The notes: generated by a model from the letters alone, not told the origin. A stretch of 64,000 nucleotides of DNA from Formicarius rufipectus (GCA_013399695.1 VXAU01003997.1:713107-777106); one strand, 5' to 3'; positions 1 to 13,921 are shown, counted from the first letter of the stretch. Made by a program: numbers and translations.

Positions 1-1627
1 AGGGTGGGTCCAGCCATGGGGGGTGAGGGTCAATTATTTAAAGAAAGTGACATATTTGAAATGCTTTTTCATTCTATTGTGGAGGTCTGGGATTTCATGG
101 CAAGATATGTGTCGTGTTCCGTATGGGTTTCATTTCAGAAGATCACTGTTGTCTGAGAGGAATAAATAAAATAATCCTAGATTAGTTTCCTGTTTGTGCA
201 TCAGCACAACGAACCATACACTTGTAGTAAAAGAGATTGTTTCTATAGGTTCAGGAAGAATATTTAAAAAAAAAAAAATAAATTTTAAAAAAAGAGTTTA
301 AAGACAGGTCAAGGCAAATCTGTTCTCAGCATTCTCATTCCCAACTTGCAGATGTTATATTTGGGTTCTCCTCTTTCCTCTCTCTGCTTTTTAATTTAAT
401 TCAAGCAGCATTAATCACCCTTTTTAAAAAACACTCCATTGAGATATTTGTATCATTTTTTACTTACTTTTCCAATATTTTGACAGTGGCTCTGGGCTTA
501 ATATAGGCTGCAGCAGAATGATTTGTTGCACAGAAAGAAATCTGCTTATGATAGGTTAAAACAAAGGTGATAGGTCAGACTAGTCTGATCAACTGTCCTT
601 TTAATCAAATCAGGTTTGGGGATTTTTGTTAATGAATTCAGAGTCAAGAAGAAGTATCTGACTGACAGGCTGTCAACATGCCTCAGCACAGGCTTTGAGC
701 ACAGAGCAACACCAGCACCATCCAGGGCCAGCACAGGCAGAGAGCAGGGCTGTGCAGGCTCCTGCTCCCCTCCCCTCTGGCTTTTTCTGCCAGAAGAATT
801 CCTGTCAAGAGCCAGCCATGCACCACAGGGTCACCAGAAAACTATCAAAGCAATTGCATGGGCCTGGGATTTTTAAAAACATCACTTGGAGGAACGTAGT
901 GGGTCAGGGTGACACAGACCCTGCTCCAACCATCCCATCACCCTTTTTTCTTCTGGAAATTGTGCAGAGAGATTGACAAACCTGCAGTAGATCAATCTGC
1001 CTGGACAGTCAACTTTATCCTGTCCTGTGCACAAACATAATTTTTCCTGATCCCCAAGAGAACTTGGCCTAAGAAATAGGATGCAATATCCTTTCCACAA
1101 TATTCCTTATCATTAACTGCAATTTAAAATAACAACCTAGTTTATTTATGGTTTTGTCCATATCAAACACTTTCTACAATTTCCTATCTCCTATTTTTAA
1201 AAAAGTCCTCTTATGAACCAGGTCTTTCCAACACCACTGGCCTTCTCATAGTTCTTTGCCTCGTTTTGTTTTCCAACTTAGAGTTTCTTACAAACATGAT
1301 TGCTCACTTTCTGCTCTGAGAACCATTCCTGCATTTCTCCCTGCATTCAATTCCAGAAGAATGGAGTAGATGTCATGGGGGACTTTCCTTCCTCTCCAAG
1401 GGGAAACAGCAACACTGACTTGGAGAAACATGAATCACAGACTTTTTCAACACCTGGGGGAAACTGGGAGCTGGAGGAGACAGGAGCAGGAGAGTGGTTG
1501 TCCAGGATAGAAAGCAAGGGGGAGAGTGTACAAATATATGGGAAACTGGTAAGAAACTGGAGATTATTGTAGATCAAATGATGGAATAACAGGGAGGAGT
1601 TTGGATGAAGTGCAAATGTTCAGACAA
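1..1627. other. Intergenic, no gene seen
   Basis: Unique AT-rich DNA with a short A-rich run near 266-292. The short open frames at 616-976 and 1300-1577 have no recognisable domain, start context or partner exon. Nothing else supported. Confidence 0.6.
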
Positions 1628-1683
1628 AGGCTGGACTCAATGATCTTGGAGTATTTTCCAACCTTAATTAAAATGATTCTGTG
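1628..1683 (+). repeat. CR1 LINE 3'-tail fragment
   Basis: Matches the typical CR1 3' end: 'ggctggactcaatgatcttg', then a 'ttccaacc' block and a terminal 'atgattctgtga'. Only the last ~55 bp remain, as expected for extreme 5' truncation or an old decayed copy. Confidence 0.7.
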
Positions 1684-2550
1684 AAAGACTGGGAAGCAAG
1701 ACCAAAAAGCAAAGAACAATCTGGAGGAAGAGAAGGCTAGGCATTTTTTAAGGCTTGAACAGAACCACAGAGGCTAAAGTTTACTCATAATCAGTACTCA
1801 AGCTCTTACTTAAAAGCACTTCCACCTACTGATGTGGCCAAGCTATAAATGAGGGCAGCCAAATAAAGATGGTGATTGTTTGTAGGAGACAAAGAGAGAT
1901 GTTGCTGTTGCATTTGGTACCTCTTCAGTAAGGTCTGCACAGCATTGAACCCCTCAGTTAAAACAGACACATCCCACCAAATCTGAAGAAGCTGTTTAAT
2001 TTTGAGTATTAGGAATGAAAAAATGAGAAAGGCCTATGTGAGCACTCATCTCTATTGCAATATATATGAGTTTGTGTGCTAATTTTGCCTGAAAGTGGAG
2101 TGCTCAAGTACAGCTTGAATCCATGGGACGAGTCAGAGCTCCAAGCACTCAGGAACTCAGCACTCCAAGCCCCCCTTGTCTAGACAGCTTATGAATGGGA
2201 GTTAGAATTGTGTATCAGATACTCAGATAACTTTCACTGCAGAAGCTGTTGGAGAAAACGCTGGCAGAAAAACAATAGCAACCTCCAGAAATGAGTGTTT
2301 TCACCCTAATCCTACCACCTCCCTCAAGGTAAAACATAAAGTTTGAGGAAACCAGATACTTTCCATAATATTTATCACATCGCTAAATGAAGTTACAGGC
2401 TCTGCCTTACACTGGCAGCAGCTTCTTCATTGTCCTCTTAGGAGCATTTTGTGTTTAGTAGTACATGTTCTATTTACTACTAAAAATAATAGTAATAAAG
2501 TAAATAAATAGATTTGTCTGTTGTGTTGACTTCTTTCTGCCACTGTGATC
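1684..2550. other. Intergenic, no gene seen
   Basis: Unique sequence without recognisable coding, RNA or repeat signals. Confidence 0.5.
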
Positions 2551-2788
2551 AAACTGAAAAGGTTTAGATTGGATATTAGGAAGAAATTGCCCCCTGTGAG
2601 GGTGGGCAGGCCCTGGCACAGGTTGGGCAGAGAAGTTGTGGCTGCCCCATCCCTGGAAGTGTCCAAGGCCAGGCTGGATGGGGCTCTGAGCAACCTGGGC
2701 TGGTGGAAGGTGTCCCTGCCCATGGGAAGGGGTGGAACTCATTGATCTTCAAGGTCCCTTCCTACCCAAACCATTCTGTGACTCTGTG
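2551..2788 (+). repeat. CR1 LINE 3' fragment
   Basis: Contains the standard CR1 3' blocks in order: 'ttggatattaggaagaaat', 'gtgagggtgggcaggccctgg', 'gctgccccatccctggaagt', 'ggtgtccctgcccatgg' and a 'ccattctgtgactctgtg' tail. 5'-truncated, non-coding, plus orientation. Confidence 0.93.
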
Positions 2789-4010
2789 GTGATGTGGCTC
2801 ATTAGATCTCTTTTGCTTTGGTGTTTGTTTCATTAGAATGACACAATTCCCAGTCACCTCCATAACACATTTACAGGACAAGGACAAAGACTGACAAAGC
2901 CTTCTTCACCTGAAGTCACAGGAATGAGCCAAGCTGACTGTATTGCTCTGAAAACTGCACATGCTGGTGTGATCCCAAGATATGCATGTGCATTATTTGT
3001 ATTGATTGAGGTGCAACTATTGCCCAGAATAAAAATACCAAAAAAAACAAAACCAAAACAAAAAAAACAAACAAACAAAAAAAAAAAAAAAACCAAAAAA
3101 AAAAAAAAATTGGCCAAACATGGATGTCAGCATATCAGCTTTGGTACCAGGCACTGGAGTTTCCTAGAAATTAATCCTCCATTAGAGCAGCAGATGGCCT
3201 TGTGTTGCAGGGGCTCAAAGCACACATGAGGGGCTGGGTGACTGATGGACTTATGAATGACTGGGTCTGCATAAACCTTAAGTTGGATTAGTATAAGCTC
3301 ATGCATGTCACAAATGGTTTGCTGGGAAGCCAGACTTGTTTCAGCCCCACACAAGACGGTGTCACGTGTAGGGGACAGTGTAGGGATATGTAGGAATAAA
3401 CACATTCTGGCAGCTTTACTGGCTGCTTGGATGCTCCCAGCCAACAACAAATGAAGTCCCTGCTGATTCATCCTTTAAATCAATGACAGCTACTTAATTA
3501 ACAGGACCACAGTCAAGCTGCTTAGGACTAGCACTGACCCTTCTTAAGGAAAGGAAAGTTGTACAGCACATTTTGAAGGGCACCTCGAGCAAACCTGTGG
3601 TTCACACTTTCAGTGAGCCTGGGGAGGGTGGCAGAGATAATCTCAAGTCATGCCTGCTCTTACAGAGCCAAGCAGGATGATTTGAACACAAGCCGCTCAC
3701 AGCCCTTTCCTACCTGATGCCACGAAACTGTGGTCCCTCAAGGGCATTCACAACCAAATGGTGGGCTGGTAGCCAAGTGCTTTCACAGTCCAAAGGGCAT
3801 TTACAGGAGTTGTAAAGGACCAGACAGTTACAAACTCTTCAGAGACCACGACAGCCTCTGCTGTAGAACATCAAAACCCCCTTTGCCCACCTCTGACCCA
3901 AACAGTTCTTAAACGACATGTGCAAAACCTGGCAGCTGCATTAAATGCATGATTAGGGTACGAGTTACACAGGCTCTGGAGATACCTCACTGAGGGGTTG
4001 AAAAGCCATT
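2789..4010. other. Intergenic, no gene seen
   Basis: Apart from the A-rich tract this is unique sequence. The open frame on the minus strand at 3127-3471 has no recognisable domain. Confidence 0.5.
3037..3109. repeat. A-rich / (AAAC)n low-complexity tract
   Basis: About 73 bases almost wholly A and C on the plus strand, including long A runs. It produces Lys- and Phe-rich false open frames on the two strands. Confidence 0.9.
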
Positions 4011-4506
4011 CAGCCCTGGGGTCCCAGCACAGACAGCACAGGGAGCTGTGGGAGCGAGGCCAGAGCAGGGACACCAAGAGGATCAGAGGGCTGGAGCAGC
4101 TCTGCTGGGAGGAAAGGCTGGCAGAGCTGGGATTGTCCAGCCTGGAGAAGAGAAGGCTTTGGGGGCACCTCATTGTGGCCTTCCAGTTCCCAAAGGGAAG
4201 CTACAGGAAAGATGGAGACTATTTCCAAGGGCCTGGAGGGACAGGACAAGGGGGAATGTCTTCAGACTGACAGAGAGCAGGGTTAGATTGGATATTAGGA
4301 AGAAATTCCTCCCTGTGAGGGTGGGCAGGCCCTGGCACAGGTTGGCCAGAGAAGCTGTGTATGCCCCATCCCTGGAAGTGTCCAAGGGCAGGTTGGATGG
4401 GGCTCTGAGCACCCTGGGCTGGTGGCAGGTGTCCCTGCCCATGTCCCAGGGGTTAGAGCAAGATGACATTTCATGTCCTTTCCATCCCAGGCCATTCTGT
4501 GATTTT
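4011..4506 (+). repeat. CR1 LINE 3' fragment (~0.5 kb)
   Basis: A longer CR1 3' end. It begins in the segment 'cagacagcacagggagctgt', passes 'ggctggagcagctctgctgg' and 'cctggagaagagaaggcttt', and ends 'ccattctgtgatttt'. Closely related to the copies at 12063-12576 and 13922-14466, so the same subfamily. Confidence 0.93.
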
Positions 4507-7500
4507 CTCATTCTACACCTCATCTCAGCTTACAAGTTCCAGAAGAAGATGAACTGAGCCTCGAGAAGTTTTGAAGTCAGGACCTGAAAAGCCCCTGTAC
4601 TCTTGTGAAAGGTCTATACAGGCCAACAGAGTGCATAAATATCTCCCACCATTTGTACAACCCCTCTGAGTCCGTTTGAGAAGCAGCTGTCACAGCATGG
4701 ATGGGATCAATAAACATGCAGAAGATTCCAGAGCCATGCCATGGTGACATTTCTTAGCAATGGGATTCTACATTCAGTCAAGCCCTAGTCAAGATCAGTA
4801 AAGGGGGCAAAATAAGGCCTTGCCTGATTAAGTTTACAACCCTGGGCTGAATGAAAACAAATTGTTTCCACATCTTTCTATTTTAAAAAGTCTAAAGTTT
4901 GAATACTTGTACTTAGGGCTTTGAGAGAAGCTCTGATAATGATAATACAAAAGGAAACTATAATATTTTCTAATGTAACAATGTCTGGCTCTTCCTGTAA
5001 CTCCTCAAGAAAAGCACACCCCAGCTGTTATTTGCACAAGGAGAAAAATTCCCACCCTCACTTCCCATCTTCTTGCTCTCCATGACCAAACAGGGGTAGG
5101 TGAGCAAGAATAGCACTTTTTTCCACTGAATTCTTTGCCATAAAACACAGAATCCCACTTTCTTCCACACGTGATAAAGCAAAAAACTTCCCCGTACTAT
5201 CTGCAACTCATACAACTCCACATCACATTCCCTCTCAAGGACAGAAGCCAGGTATGTTCCTTTTCCCCAGAACACTGCAAAAAAACCCCAAAATACTGGC
5301 CATGGGTGCCAGCAGAGCACTCCAGTCAAACCACTTCCCCAACAAGAGGAGAAGGACCTGAAAGAAGGACAGAAACCAAAACTGGGATGTGAGGAAAAGA
5401 AACTAAACCAGAAACGAAGGCAACACGTGGGTATTTCAAAACATGAGCCTGCCCCAGGGACATGTCCATGGCACTGGGAATGCTTTCCCAGCGCCCTTGC
5501 AAGGGGTCAGCTCCAAGAGGGGCCCTGGCTGCAGGGATTTGTTGGATGAGGAGCACTTTGGGGTGTCACCCAAGGACAGAGAGCAAGCCGAGCTGCGGGA
5601 ACGAGCCGAAAGCCTTTGGGAGCTGTGTTTGTTAGCAACCCTGCAGGAAACACGAGGCAGGGGAACAGGGCTGGGAACTGCAGGGAAGCTCTGTGGCTCC
5701 TGCCCTGCCAGCCCTGCCCAGAGCTCCTTGGCAGCTGCTCCTCAGCTCCAGCACGTGGCCTCCTGCTCCAGATACCTTGCAAACAGGTCTTCTGCCTCCC
5801 TGAAATCTGGAGGGCAAGAATGCAGGGAATGGCCTTTTAGCCCTTAAAAAGTTGGGGGGGGGGGGGGGTTAGGGGGGAGGAGAACAAGCCACAGATTTAT
5901 CTGGAAAAAAAAGAAAACAAGCAAACAAGCAAATTTACCCATCCAAACTCCCACAGAAGACAAAAAGTGGAGGACACACGAGCACCATCTGAAGGCTACA
6001 GCCAGTCAGAGGCCTGAAAAAAAAAACTGGAAATCGAGGCAAAAAGCTAATCCATTTGATGAACTGGCAGCAGAGTTTATTTTTATTGCAAAGAAACCTG
6101 CTAGGGGCAGAACACAGACTGTCCTGCTGGCTAAAGCCCACATATTTTGGCATGAAAATAAGTTGTAGTTACCAAAGCAACGAAGGCTCTCAAGACCTGA
6201 ACTCTGGCATCACAGCAGTCACATTGCTGCAGGAACAGGGCACTGGTGGCCCTGACCATGATATGTGACAGCTGACCCCTGGCTGGGACAGGCCAAGACT
6301 CTGATTCCCTTCATTCTGGATATCATCCCAGATTAACTTTGGTGCTGCTCACAGCTGGATGTTTTGGGAGGCTTCTAGCAGAGAGTTATGCCCATAGAGT
6401 TACTACAAGTCCTGCTAGTTTGATAGCAAAACATACATATATTTTGAGTAAAGGAAAGAAGAGGTTGAAAGGGATTTTAATCAGCCTACAGGGATTAGAA
6501 GAATACAAATATTTTTTTTTAATTGGTTATACAGACACTTTGGTCTTTATTAATGGAAATCTCATGCACTTCAGAATATTTAGTGTAACAAAAGCCACGG
6601 TGAAATGTTCAGCTGTGACTATCTGCTGTTCTATTTAATCTCCTTCACTCATTAAGGCAAAAAATGGCATGCAACTTAGGAGGAAGAGGAAAGCAAAGAA
6701 GCTTAACAGGTCCCAAATAAACTATAGGCTGGCAAGTTACTTTACTGCAGTGTTTGGTGGATGTGTATGTTACATTTGAAGAAAGTGAGACCCAGAATAA
6801 TTTACTTAGGTCAAAAAGAAGACATTCTGATCACAAATCTTCAATTATGGGTTTCCCAGCCCATATCAATTCCTGCCTTTGATGAGTCTCTGTTAGATTT
6901 TCCTCACGCTCACCATGTGATTGTTGTATTCCGTCTTCCACGTGTGGGAGAAGTTTCCAATCACAACGTGGAATGCAGTATCCTTGTTGATATGCCTCGT
7001 TAAGCCTTAGCCCCTGCTCTGTCCTTTGCAGACAAAGGACAGCCAGCTGGGGCACCACCGGAGCTGCTGCTCATTAGACTCCTCTCAATCAGTTCCCAGC
7101 TCCCGTGCAGTCCTCCTGTCAGTTCCCCTCTCACTGTGCAGGCACACAGCAAGAGCTCTGGGGCAAGGAATATTTATTATCATCTATAAGCACCGCAGCT
7201 CTAATATCTGACGTCTCTAGATGCTATCAGAAAAGCCAGGAAATCATTTGACACGGCTTCTGTCACTACCATTAAATCATCTGGAGGAGTTTGATTTCGG
7301 AGAGCTCAGCAGCATAATTCTGCTGTTGTCATCTTCTATTTTTGTTTGCACAAAGTGCTCTGCATCAGTATATCAGAGGCACAGATGTTGCTCCACTCTT
7401 TTTGGTGGAGTCAGCCCTCACATATCCAGGAGCAGCATTGGCAAATATGAGTTTTCTTAATTTTTTTTTAGGCTGGGATCTCGTACAGAAACTTCAAAAT

Positions 7501-10227
7501 ACATACACACAGCAAAGGAAACTTTTCTAATAAAAGAGGCAGCAAATGTTACAAAGGCCAGGCTTTGAGCTAGGATGAGGAATTCAAACCCTGGTGCAAA
7601 CTAAATTGGTTTTAAGTCTTGGTTGCAAAGGTTTTCCTCAAAACCACCTTTGCAGCATCCTGATTTTGTGGCATGCAACTTCAGCCTGACCTTTTCCCTT
7701 GGTTGGCTCAGAGTCATGTTTGCAGAGGGAGCATTTGCCCTGCAGACAGTCATGTTAGTTATAAACCACTCATCAGCTCCTGGGCAGTGGCTGCAATCAG
7801 CTCTGATTGTCTGGCTGAGGGACAGTCTGCTCAGGGAGAGGAGCATCCACTTGCCTCAACATTTCCCAAGAGCTCTGTCCAAGTTTCCCTCAGAGTGTTG
7901 TTTTGAGAGAAGCCACTCATCAGACAGGCTTTTTGCCTGCTGGTATCAGTGGCCAAGGCAGTGCTGAGCAAAAGAGCAGCTTAACCAGATGTTCTTCACG
8001 TAGGGCTGCTGGGAGGAAGGGGAGCAGCAGATGCTCCCACTCACTTTAGTGGGACCTGAAGGCACCACCCACTAGTGAAGCTTTGCAGATGTGACTCAGC
8101 CACTCCCCAGAGCACCATCATCAGCTCTTCAGGAAAAGCCAAAGCTGTCTGGTCACAGCTAGAGGAGCAGTGTTCTTGCAACACAGTTCAGTGGAGTCAA
8201 ATCACAGCTTTCATAATGGCCCAGGGTTAGTCTCTAGTCAAAATTCAACCTGTGAATCCAGGACCCCCAAGTCTGCACCACCAAATTGTTCCTTTTCTAC
8301 ATCTTTGGCTAACTGAGGGTTTAGAGGCAAATCACTGCCAATATCCAGTCCATAACACTGATATCATACTTGGAGCACCTGGTAATGAGCACAGTGCCTT
8401 GAAAAGAGCTCTCCTTTAGGAATGTCCAGTCATCGTTCAGGACAGTGTTAAATAAACAGACCCTTTAGGCATTAAGTCCCTGTTGAGAAATGTGAAGTTA
8501 TGGTTCTGTTTGCATTTTACTCACGAGAAGAACCACCTTTCAGAGTAATGAAATCCCCTCCATGTGCTATTGCCAAGGCTTTAGAAAGCACTGGCAGGGC
8601 TACTTATTTTTTATATCAAACAACATGTTTAACCTTGCTGTTGTCAAACAGCCAAAGAGGTTTCTGGGGTCAGTCAGTCTGTGAGAGAAACACACCCTCA
8701 TATGGGAAAGGGGAAGGCACTCTGTAGGGCTGGACTATTCCCCTCCTGTGAGTGGGACACCTCACAGCACTTGTCCTCCAGGGTCCCACCAGTGGGAAAT
8801 CGTGCTGAAAAAGCCCAGTGACTCTCTTATTTCAAACTAGCCTTTCCCTGCCACCTTTCATGTGCCAGTGGATGTGAACATATTCACACTCTGGGTTCTT
8901 CTCTCCCATCCCTACACTGAGTCAACTGCAGAGGATGACTTTTGTGTCCCAGTAAAAAACCCAACAAGCACAGAGGGCAGGAATATCTTTTTCACAACTG
9001 GAGATTCAGAACACAAGACTGATGTGGCAAAAGTAGATGCAAAAGCAGTCACAGTATTTCTGGATGGGAGTTCCCGCCAGGATTATATTTTATTCAAAAC
9101 CCAGAAATAAGCAAGGAAGGCTCCCTGAGAGCAAAGAGGACACAAGCAGTGACTCCTCTGGCCTGAAGGTAAAACATGTGCCATTTGGCTTGAGATGCAA
9201 TTTGCAGAAAGAGGATTCAGGCTCAGGCACGCAGTGCTCATACACAGTGTTAGAAAAAAGCATGGAAAAGTTTCTCATTTATCAGTTCTATGGCTAGACT
9301 TTCTCAGTCCCTTGCTGGTTGGCAATATCCAGCTCGTGTAGTGGATTCTCTTAGCAATGTTTTCAGCTCCATTAAGCACCTTCCCTTTCTAGATTATTCT
9401 ACCAGTTTGTTCTCCTTCTCCCTTTCTCTTGGGTTTTCTTTTCACCCTCTCCAAAGCAGCACATTTATCATAACATTCAAATGAATTTTCCTCTCAGTGC
9501 ACTGACTGTTGATACTACCCATAGCACCACACTGGTTTGGGAACCTACTCTTCCCAGGTGTCCCCTGCAGGGACAGAAGGAATAAAGGCACCCCACAAGC
9601 CCCGTTCAAACCCTCCTCAGAACAGAACTGCCCCTGCTGTGTCTCCCAGCAGTGACTGAAGAGGAGTCTAAAGGCTCCAGAGCCCCATAAGGGACCAACA
9701 GGAACAGGGCTGTTCTGTGAAAGAAAGCAAGCAAGAAACCAAGGGTGACCACAACATGGGCAGACACAGCACCCTCATGGCCAGAGGGTGGAACAGAGCT
9801 CCTGGAGCAGTGAGCAGGGCAGTGAAAGCCTGTGTGGTGCTCAGGGCCCCAAAAACTAAGTCCCGCAGTCAGGGGCACAGAGGTAGGGCGTGCAAACATC
9901 AGCCAGTATGACTTGCTGTCCCGTGCGCCGCAGCAAAGCTTCCTTTGTGGGTGGCACTTGTGTTGTCAGCACAATGAGGTGTCAGGAGAAGACAGGTGGG
10001 GTATCAAAATCCACAGCCTTCTGCCTCCAAGTCTTTCCACTTCCCTTGGGACTGCCCAGAGCTGGTCACCAGCAGAGGCAGGAGTCTGGACTAGAGGAAG
10101 GTCATGTTTGGATAAGAGTGGTGAGTCCTGCATGCAGCTGAGCATCCTCCACACGGGCAGGGGGTAAAGGGGCTTCACCAGCAGAGCTGACATTGTGCAT
10201 CCTTTCCCCCTTTTCATTGCAGCAGCT
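4507..10227. other. Long intergenic stretch, no gene seen
   Basis: 5.7 kb of mostly unique DNA. It is slightly GC-richer at 5430-5860, with a poly-G run there (listed separately). Short open frames, such as those at 5443-5847 and 7623-7967, show no domain, no paired splice sites I can trust and no similarity I recognise. Confidence 0.5.
5854..5880 (+). repeat. Poly-G tract, potential G-quadruplex
   Basis: Fifteen consecutive G (5854-5868), then TTA, six G, A, GG. Such a run can form a G-quadruplex. It may also be length-variable or mis-sized by sequencing. Confidence 0.8.
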
Positions 10228-10671
10228 GCAGGGCACCATCCAGAGAAGAGCAGCAAAGCTGGGGAAGGGATTTGAGCACAGGTCCTGAGGGAGCTGGGGG
10301 TGTTTAGGCTGGAGAAGAGGAGGCTTAGGGGTGACCTCATCACTCTCTACAACTCCCTGAAAGGAGAGTGTAACCAGGTGGGGATCTGTCTCTTCTCCCA
10401 GGCAACCAGCAATAGGATGGGAGGGCATGGGCTTAAGCTCTGCCAGGAGAGGTTTAGGTTGGATATTAGAAATTTTTTTACAGAGACAGTAATCAGGCAT
10501 TGGAATGGGCTGCCCAGAGAGGTGGTGGGTTCACCGTCCCTGGAGGTGTTGAAGATAAGATTGGATGTGGCACTCAGTGCCCTGGTCTGGTAATCACAGT
10601 GGTGTTGGATCAAGGGTTGGACTTGATGGTCTCAGAGGTCTCTTCCAACCCAGCTGATTCTGTGATTCTTT
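10228..10671 (+). repeat. CR1 LINE 3' fragment, distinct subfamily
   Basis: CR1 3' end of a different subfamily from the copy at 4 kb. It has 'ctggagaagaggaggcttag', 'gggctgcccagagaggtggt', 'ttggacttgatggtctcaga' and a 'ctgattctgtgattctt' terminus. Plus orientation. Confidence 0.9.
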
Positions 10672-12062
10672 GATCATTAGAACCTGCAGAATGAGGTGAA
10701 GCACCTTCAGAGATAAAACCTGGAAATCCCCACCTATGTTATGATGGGAACTGAACCTTCTTCGTCCTTCTGCTCAGCACAGGATGGAGCAGAGGGTCTC
10801 CTGACAAGTTGTTCCCCCTTAATATCTCCTATTAACTCCAAGAATGTGAAGCTCTGAGTTACTGAGTAGGAATGACAGCTGGAATTCACAGGGCACTGCT
10901 TCTTCTCCAGACATTTCACCTTTCTAGCCCACACACACCTCAACCTTCACAACCCGGTGTGTGTAACCTGGAGTCACCCTGACCTGCAGCAGCTTAGCAG
11001 CACTTCTTTCTAGTCCTTTTAGCTGTTATTAGCATGGCCAAAAAATCCCTTTCTTCACATTTTGCATTTATCCCAAGGAAAGAAATTACAGGTGATTAAA
11101 AAGAAAAACCATGGAAGTACACTGGGATTTCCTTCATTGGCAAAACTTGACAATAAGCACATTTGAACTTGTGTTGTTGTTGGAGAGGAAAGAGTGGTTC
11201 ACTTAATATTTAAAAAACAAAACAACTGTTTCGAATCTGACCAGAATAAAGAGGGTTTGTAGCCATGGTAACTTCCAAAATCATTTATTAAAAAACCATA
11301 ATATCCCTGAAGATTTGTGACACGGTGCAGCAAGCATGTCACATTGTGTAGGCTGATGTTATGTCTTGAAAGCCTGGATGACTTGATGTGACCTGGCAAG
11401 AGGCTATGGATATTTAGAAATTTTCCAGAGAAATTCCTGTTCCAGTGGTAGGTAGAAGGAAACAAGTTTTCACACAGGGTTAGAAAAGAGCACAAGCAAA
11501 GGACAATCTTAAATAATTCCTTAAAATTTATGCGTTTGAGTCATTTCAAAGAGGGATTTCACAACATGAAAGATAGAGGATTACAGAACATTGTGGTTGC
11601 ACAGGGAAAAGTTCTTTATCCAAGATATGGCATCTCCACTGGGACTGCACAACTATTGTACCAAGTAGACAATGTCTTTTTTTTTCTTTCTTTTTTTCAA
11701 TAAACATAAATACACCATTATTATAAAATTATGTTTAAAATTTAACCATTGGAAAGTTAATGTACTTTTCATTTCTCACGACTTAGTCACACTTTGAGTT
11801 TTAGAGTGCTCATTTAAAATGAGAGCATAAAAGCTCTGTGATTTGATGTCTTCTTTCCTATTGTGAGTGAAAATAAAGAATTTAAAATAATTTTTGAGTG
11901 TGTGTTCTTGAAAAAGTATCCTTTCTGCAATCATTAGAGCTTCAGACACTGGATCAGATTTTTGTTTCAGTGATCAGACCAGGCACAGTATGTGAGATCA
12001 GGTGATTGCTGGTCAAAAAAAGGTTTGTGTGCTTCAGGACTTATATGACTCCAGAAGGACAA
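10672..12062. other. Intergenic, no gene seen
   Basis: Unique AT-rich sequence with a T-rich run near 11676-11698. No coding or RNA gene supported. Confidence 0.5.
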
Positions 12063-12576
12063 GAGGGAGGGGATTCTGCCCCTCTGCCCCCTCTGGGGAC
12101 CCCCCCCTGCAGAGCTGCCCCCAGCCCTGGGGTCCCAGCACAGACAGCACAGGGAGCTGTGGGAGCGAGGCCAGAGCAGGGACACCAAGAGGATCAGAGG
12201 GCTGGAGCAGCTCTGCTGGGAGGAAAGGCTGGCAGAGCTGGGATTGTCCAGCCTGGAGAAGAGAAGGCTTTGGGGGCACCTCATTGTGGCCTTGCAGTGC
12301 CTGAAGGAGCCCCCAGGGAAGATGGAGAGAGACTATTTCCAAGGGCCTGGAGGGACAGGACAAGGCTTCAAAGTGACAGAGAGCAGAGTTAGATTGGATA
12401 TTAGGGAGCAATCTTTCCTGTGAGGGTGGGGAGGCCCTGGCACAGGTTGTCCAGGGAAGCTGTGGCTACTCTATTCCTGAGTGTGCTGAAGACCAGGATG
12501 GATGGGGAGCTGGATCTGGAAGATATTTAGGGTCCCTTCCAACCCAGGCCATTCTCAGATTTCATGATTCTGTGAC
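12063..12576 (+). repeat. CR1 LINE 3' fragment (left arm of inverted pair)
   Basis: Begins 'gagggaggggattctgcccc' and ends in the CR1 tail near 'catgattctgtgact'. Its first ~330 bp are by eye about 95% identical to the reverse complement of 14150-14466. Confidence 0.93.
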
Positions 12577-13921
12577 TCAGGGGAAAGATCAAAGGAAATC
12601 TGATGTAATTTTATTTTTTAATTCCACCATCATGCTTTGTATTCAAACCCCAGGGAACATCCTAGAGAAGGCATAGATTTATTACCAATGGATTCCACGG
12701 GCCAGGTGTGCACATGAGGTGCAATTTATACCCTCTTTCTCCAGGGCTGATCCTGCAGTCTAATGCAGGTTATTAAATCCTTGCATTTCAATGAGACATC
12801 TCTAACAGAGATGTAGCATTCCCAAAACAGCATTTGTCATCATATTGGAGTAGGTACCGGCTTGTTGTAGAGCACTTTCTGTAAAGCTAGCATTTTCTAA
12901 GTTGCCTGAGAAGTATCAAGGATCTTTTTTGACCAGTTTATATATTAATGAAAGCAGTATTTCATGGTACAGCTGAAAAACTCTCCTGCAGCTCCACGCA
13001 ATGAGTTCTTCCAGGAATCCCCACTTGGAAACAGTCTTCCTAAGAGCAATTGTAGAAATTTCTTTCCTGGCTATTTTGGCAAAATTTTGACAAAATTTCT
13101 TTGGAGAAGCATTTTGCATGGAATAGTCTTGCACTAGCTCTGAAAGGATAAGGATGATTTTATTCCTTGGAGGGGTATGAACTATGACATAATGGTTAGG
13201 AAAGACTGTCCACTGCACCTCACCGTCCTGTTGGACTTGGTCCCAAAGGCTGAACTTATGTCCATTGTGTCCAGGGCTCTGTGCCCCAGAGATGAGCTCC
13301 TTACCTGTTCTATGTGTTGTCTGTGCTACAAACAACAAGCTGCAGCAGTAGGAGCAGCAGGAAGTCACAATAAACTTCTTTTTGCTGATGTGGACAAATT
13401 TTGTTTCCCCAGGTACTTGTCATCGGTGCTGCTCGTGAGTGTTCAGTGAAGCTCAGCCTGTGTTTCTGCTCTGCTCTGTCACTGGCTCATGGACTGCTGC
13501 TTGAGGAATATTGAATGGACTAAAAAGTTTAGGTTTTGTTTGTTTTGGTTTTTTTTTCCCCCCCCCAAACCTCAGTCATATTGATTTCTCTCAGGATATG
13601 CCAGAAAATGTTTAGATCACCCACTGGCAATAGGTTCTGCCTTCACTATCTAAGTGCATGACCACTGAATAAACTACAGGCAGATTTCCACTCAATAGAT
13701 TTTAATAGCTAATATTTGCTTGGAGACCTTTGGTCTGCCCTCTACACACAGGACCTGCTTCCTTTTGGAGATAAATCAGAAAGAGATGAGCCATAACTGA
13801 GACAGAATCTGTCCATTTAAATATCTTCTCTTCATCTTGTGGAACTGTCTAGAACATACCACATGCTCATAGATGCTGACAAGCAGGGATTTGAAAACAA
13901 GAAAAATGGAGAGAGACTATT
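12577..13921. other. Intergenic, no gene recognised
   Basis: Contains a minus-strand open frame at 12916-13368 (150 codons). I recognise no domain and see no start context, so I do not call it a gene. A T/C homopolymer block lies at 13549-13567. Confidence 0.45.

Noticed and set aside
4048..4557. 169-codon plus-strand open frame, repeated in similar form at 12006-12392 and 14128-14367
   Set aside because: The similarity among these frames comes from shared CR1 3' sequence, which is not coding in this part of the element.
12916..13368. 150-codon minus-strand open frame
   Set aside because: No recognisable domain, retroviral motif or conserved pattern. I considered a decayed transposon or retroviral gene but found no supporting motif.
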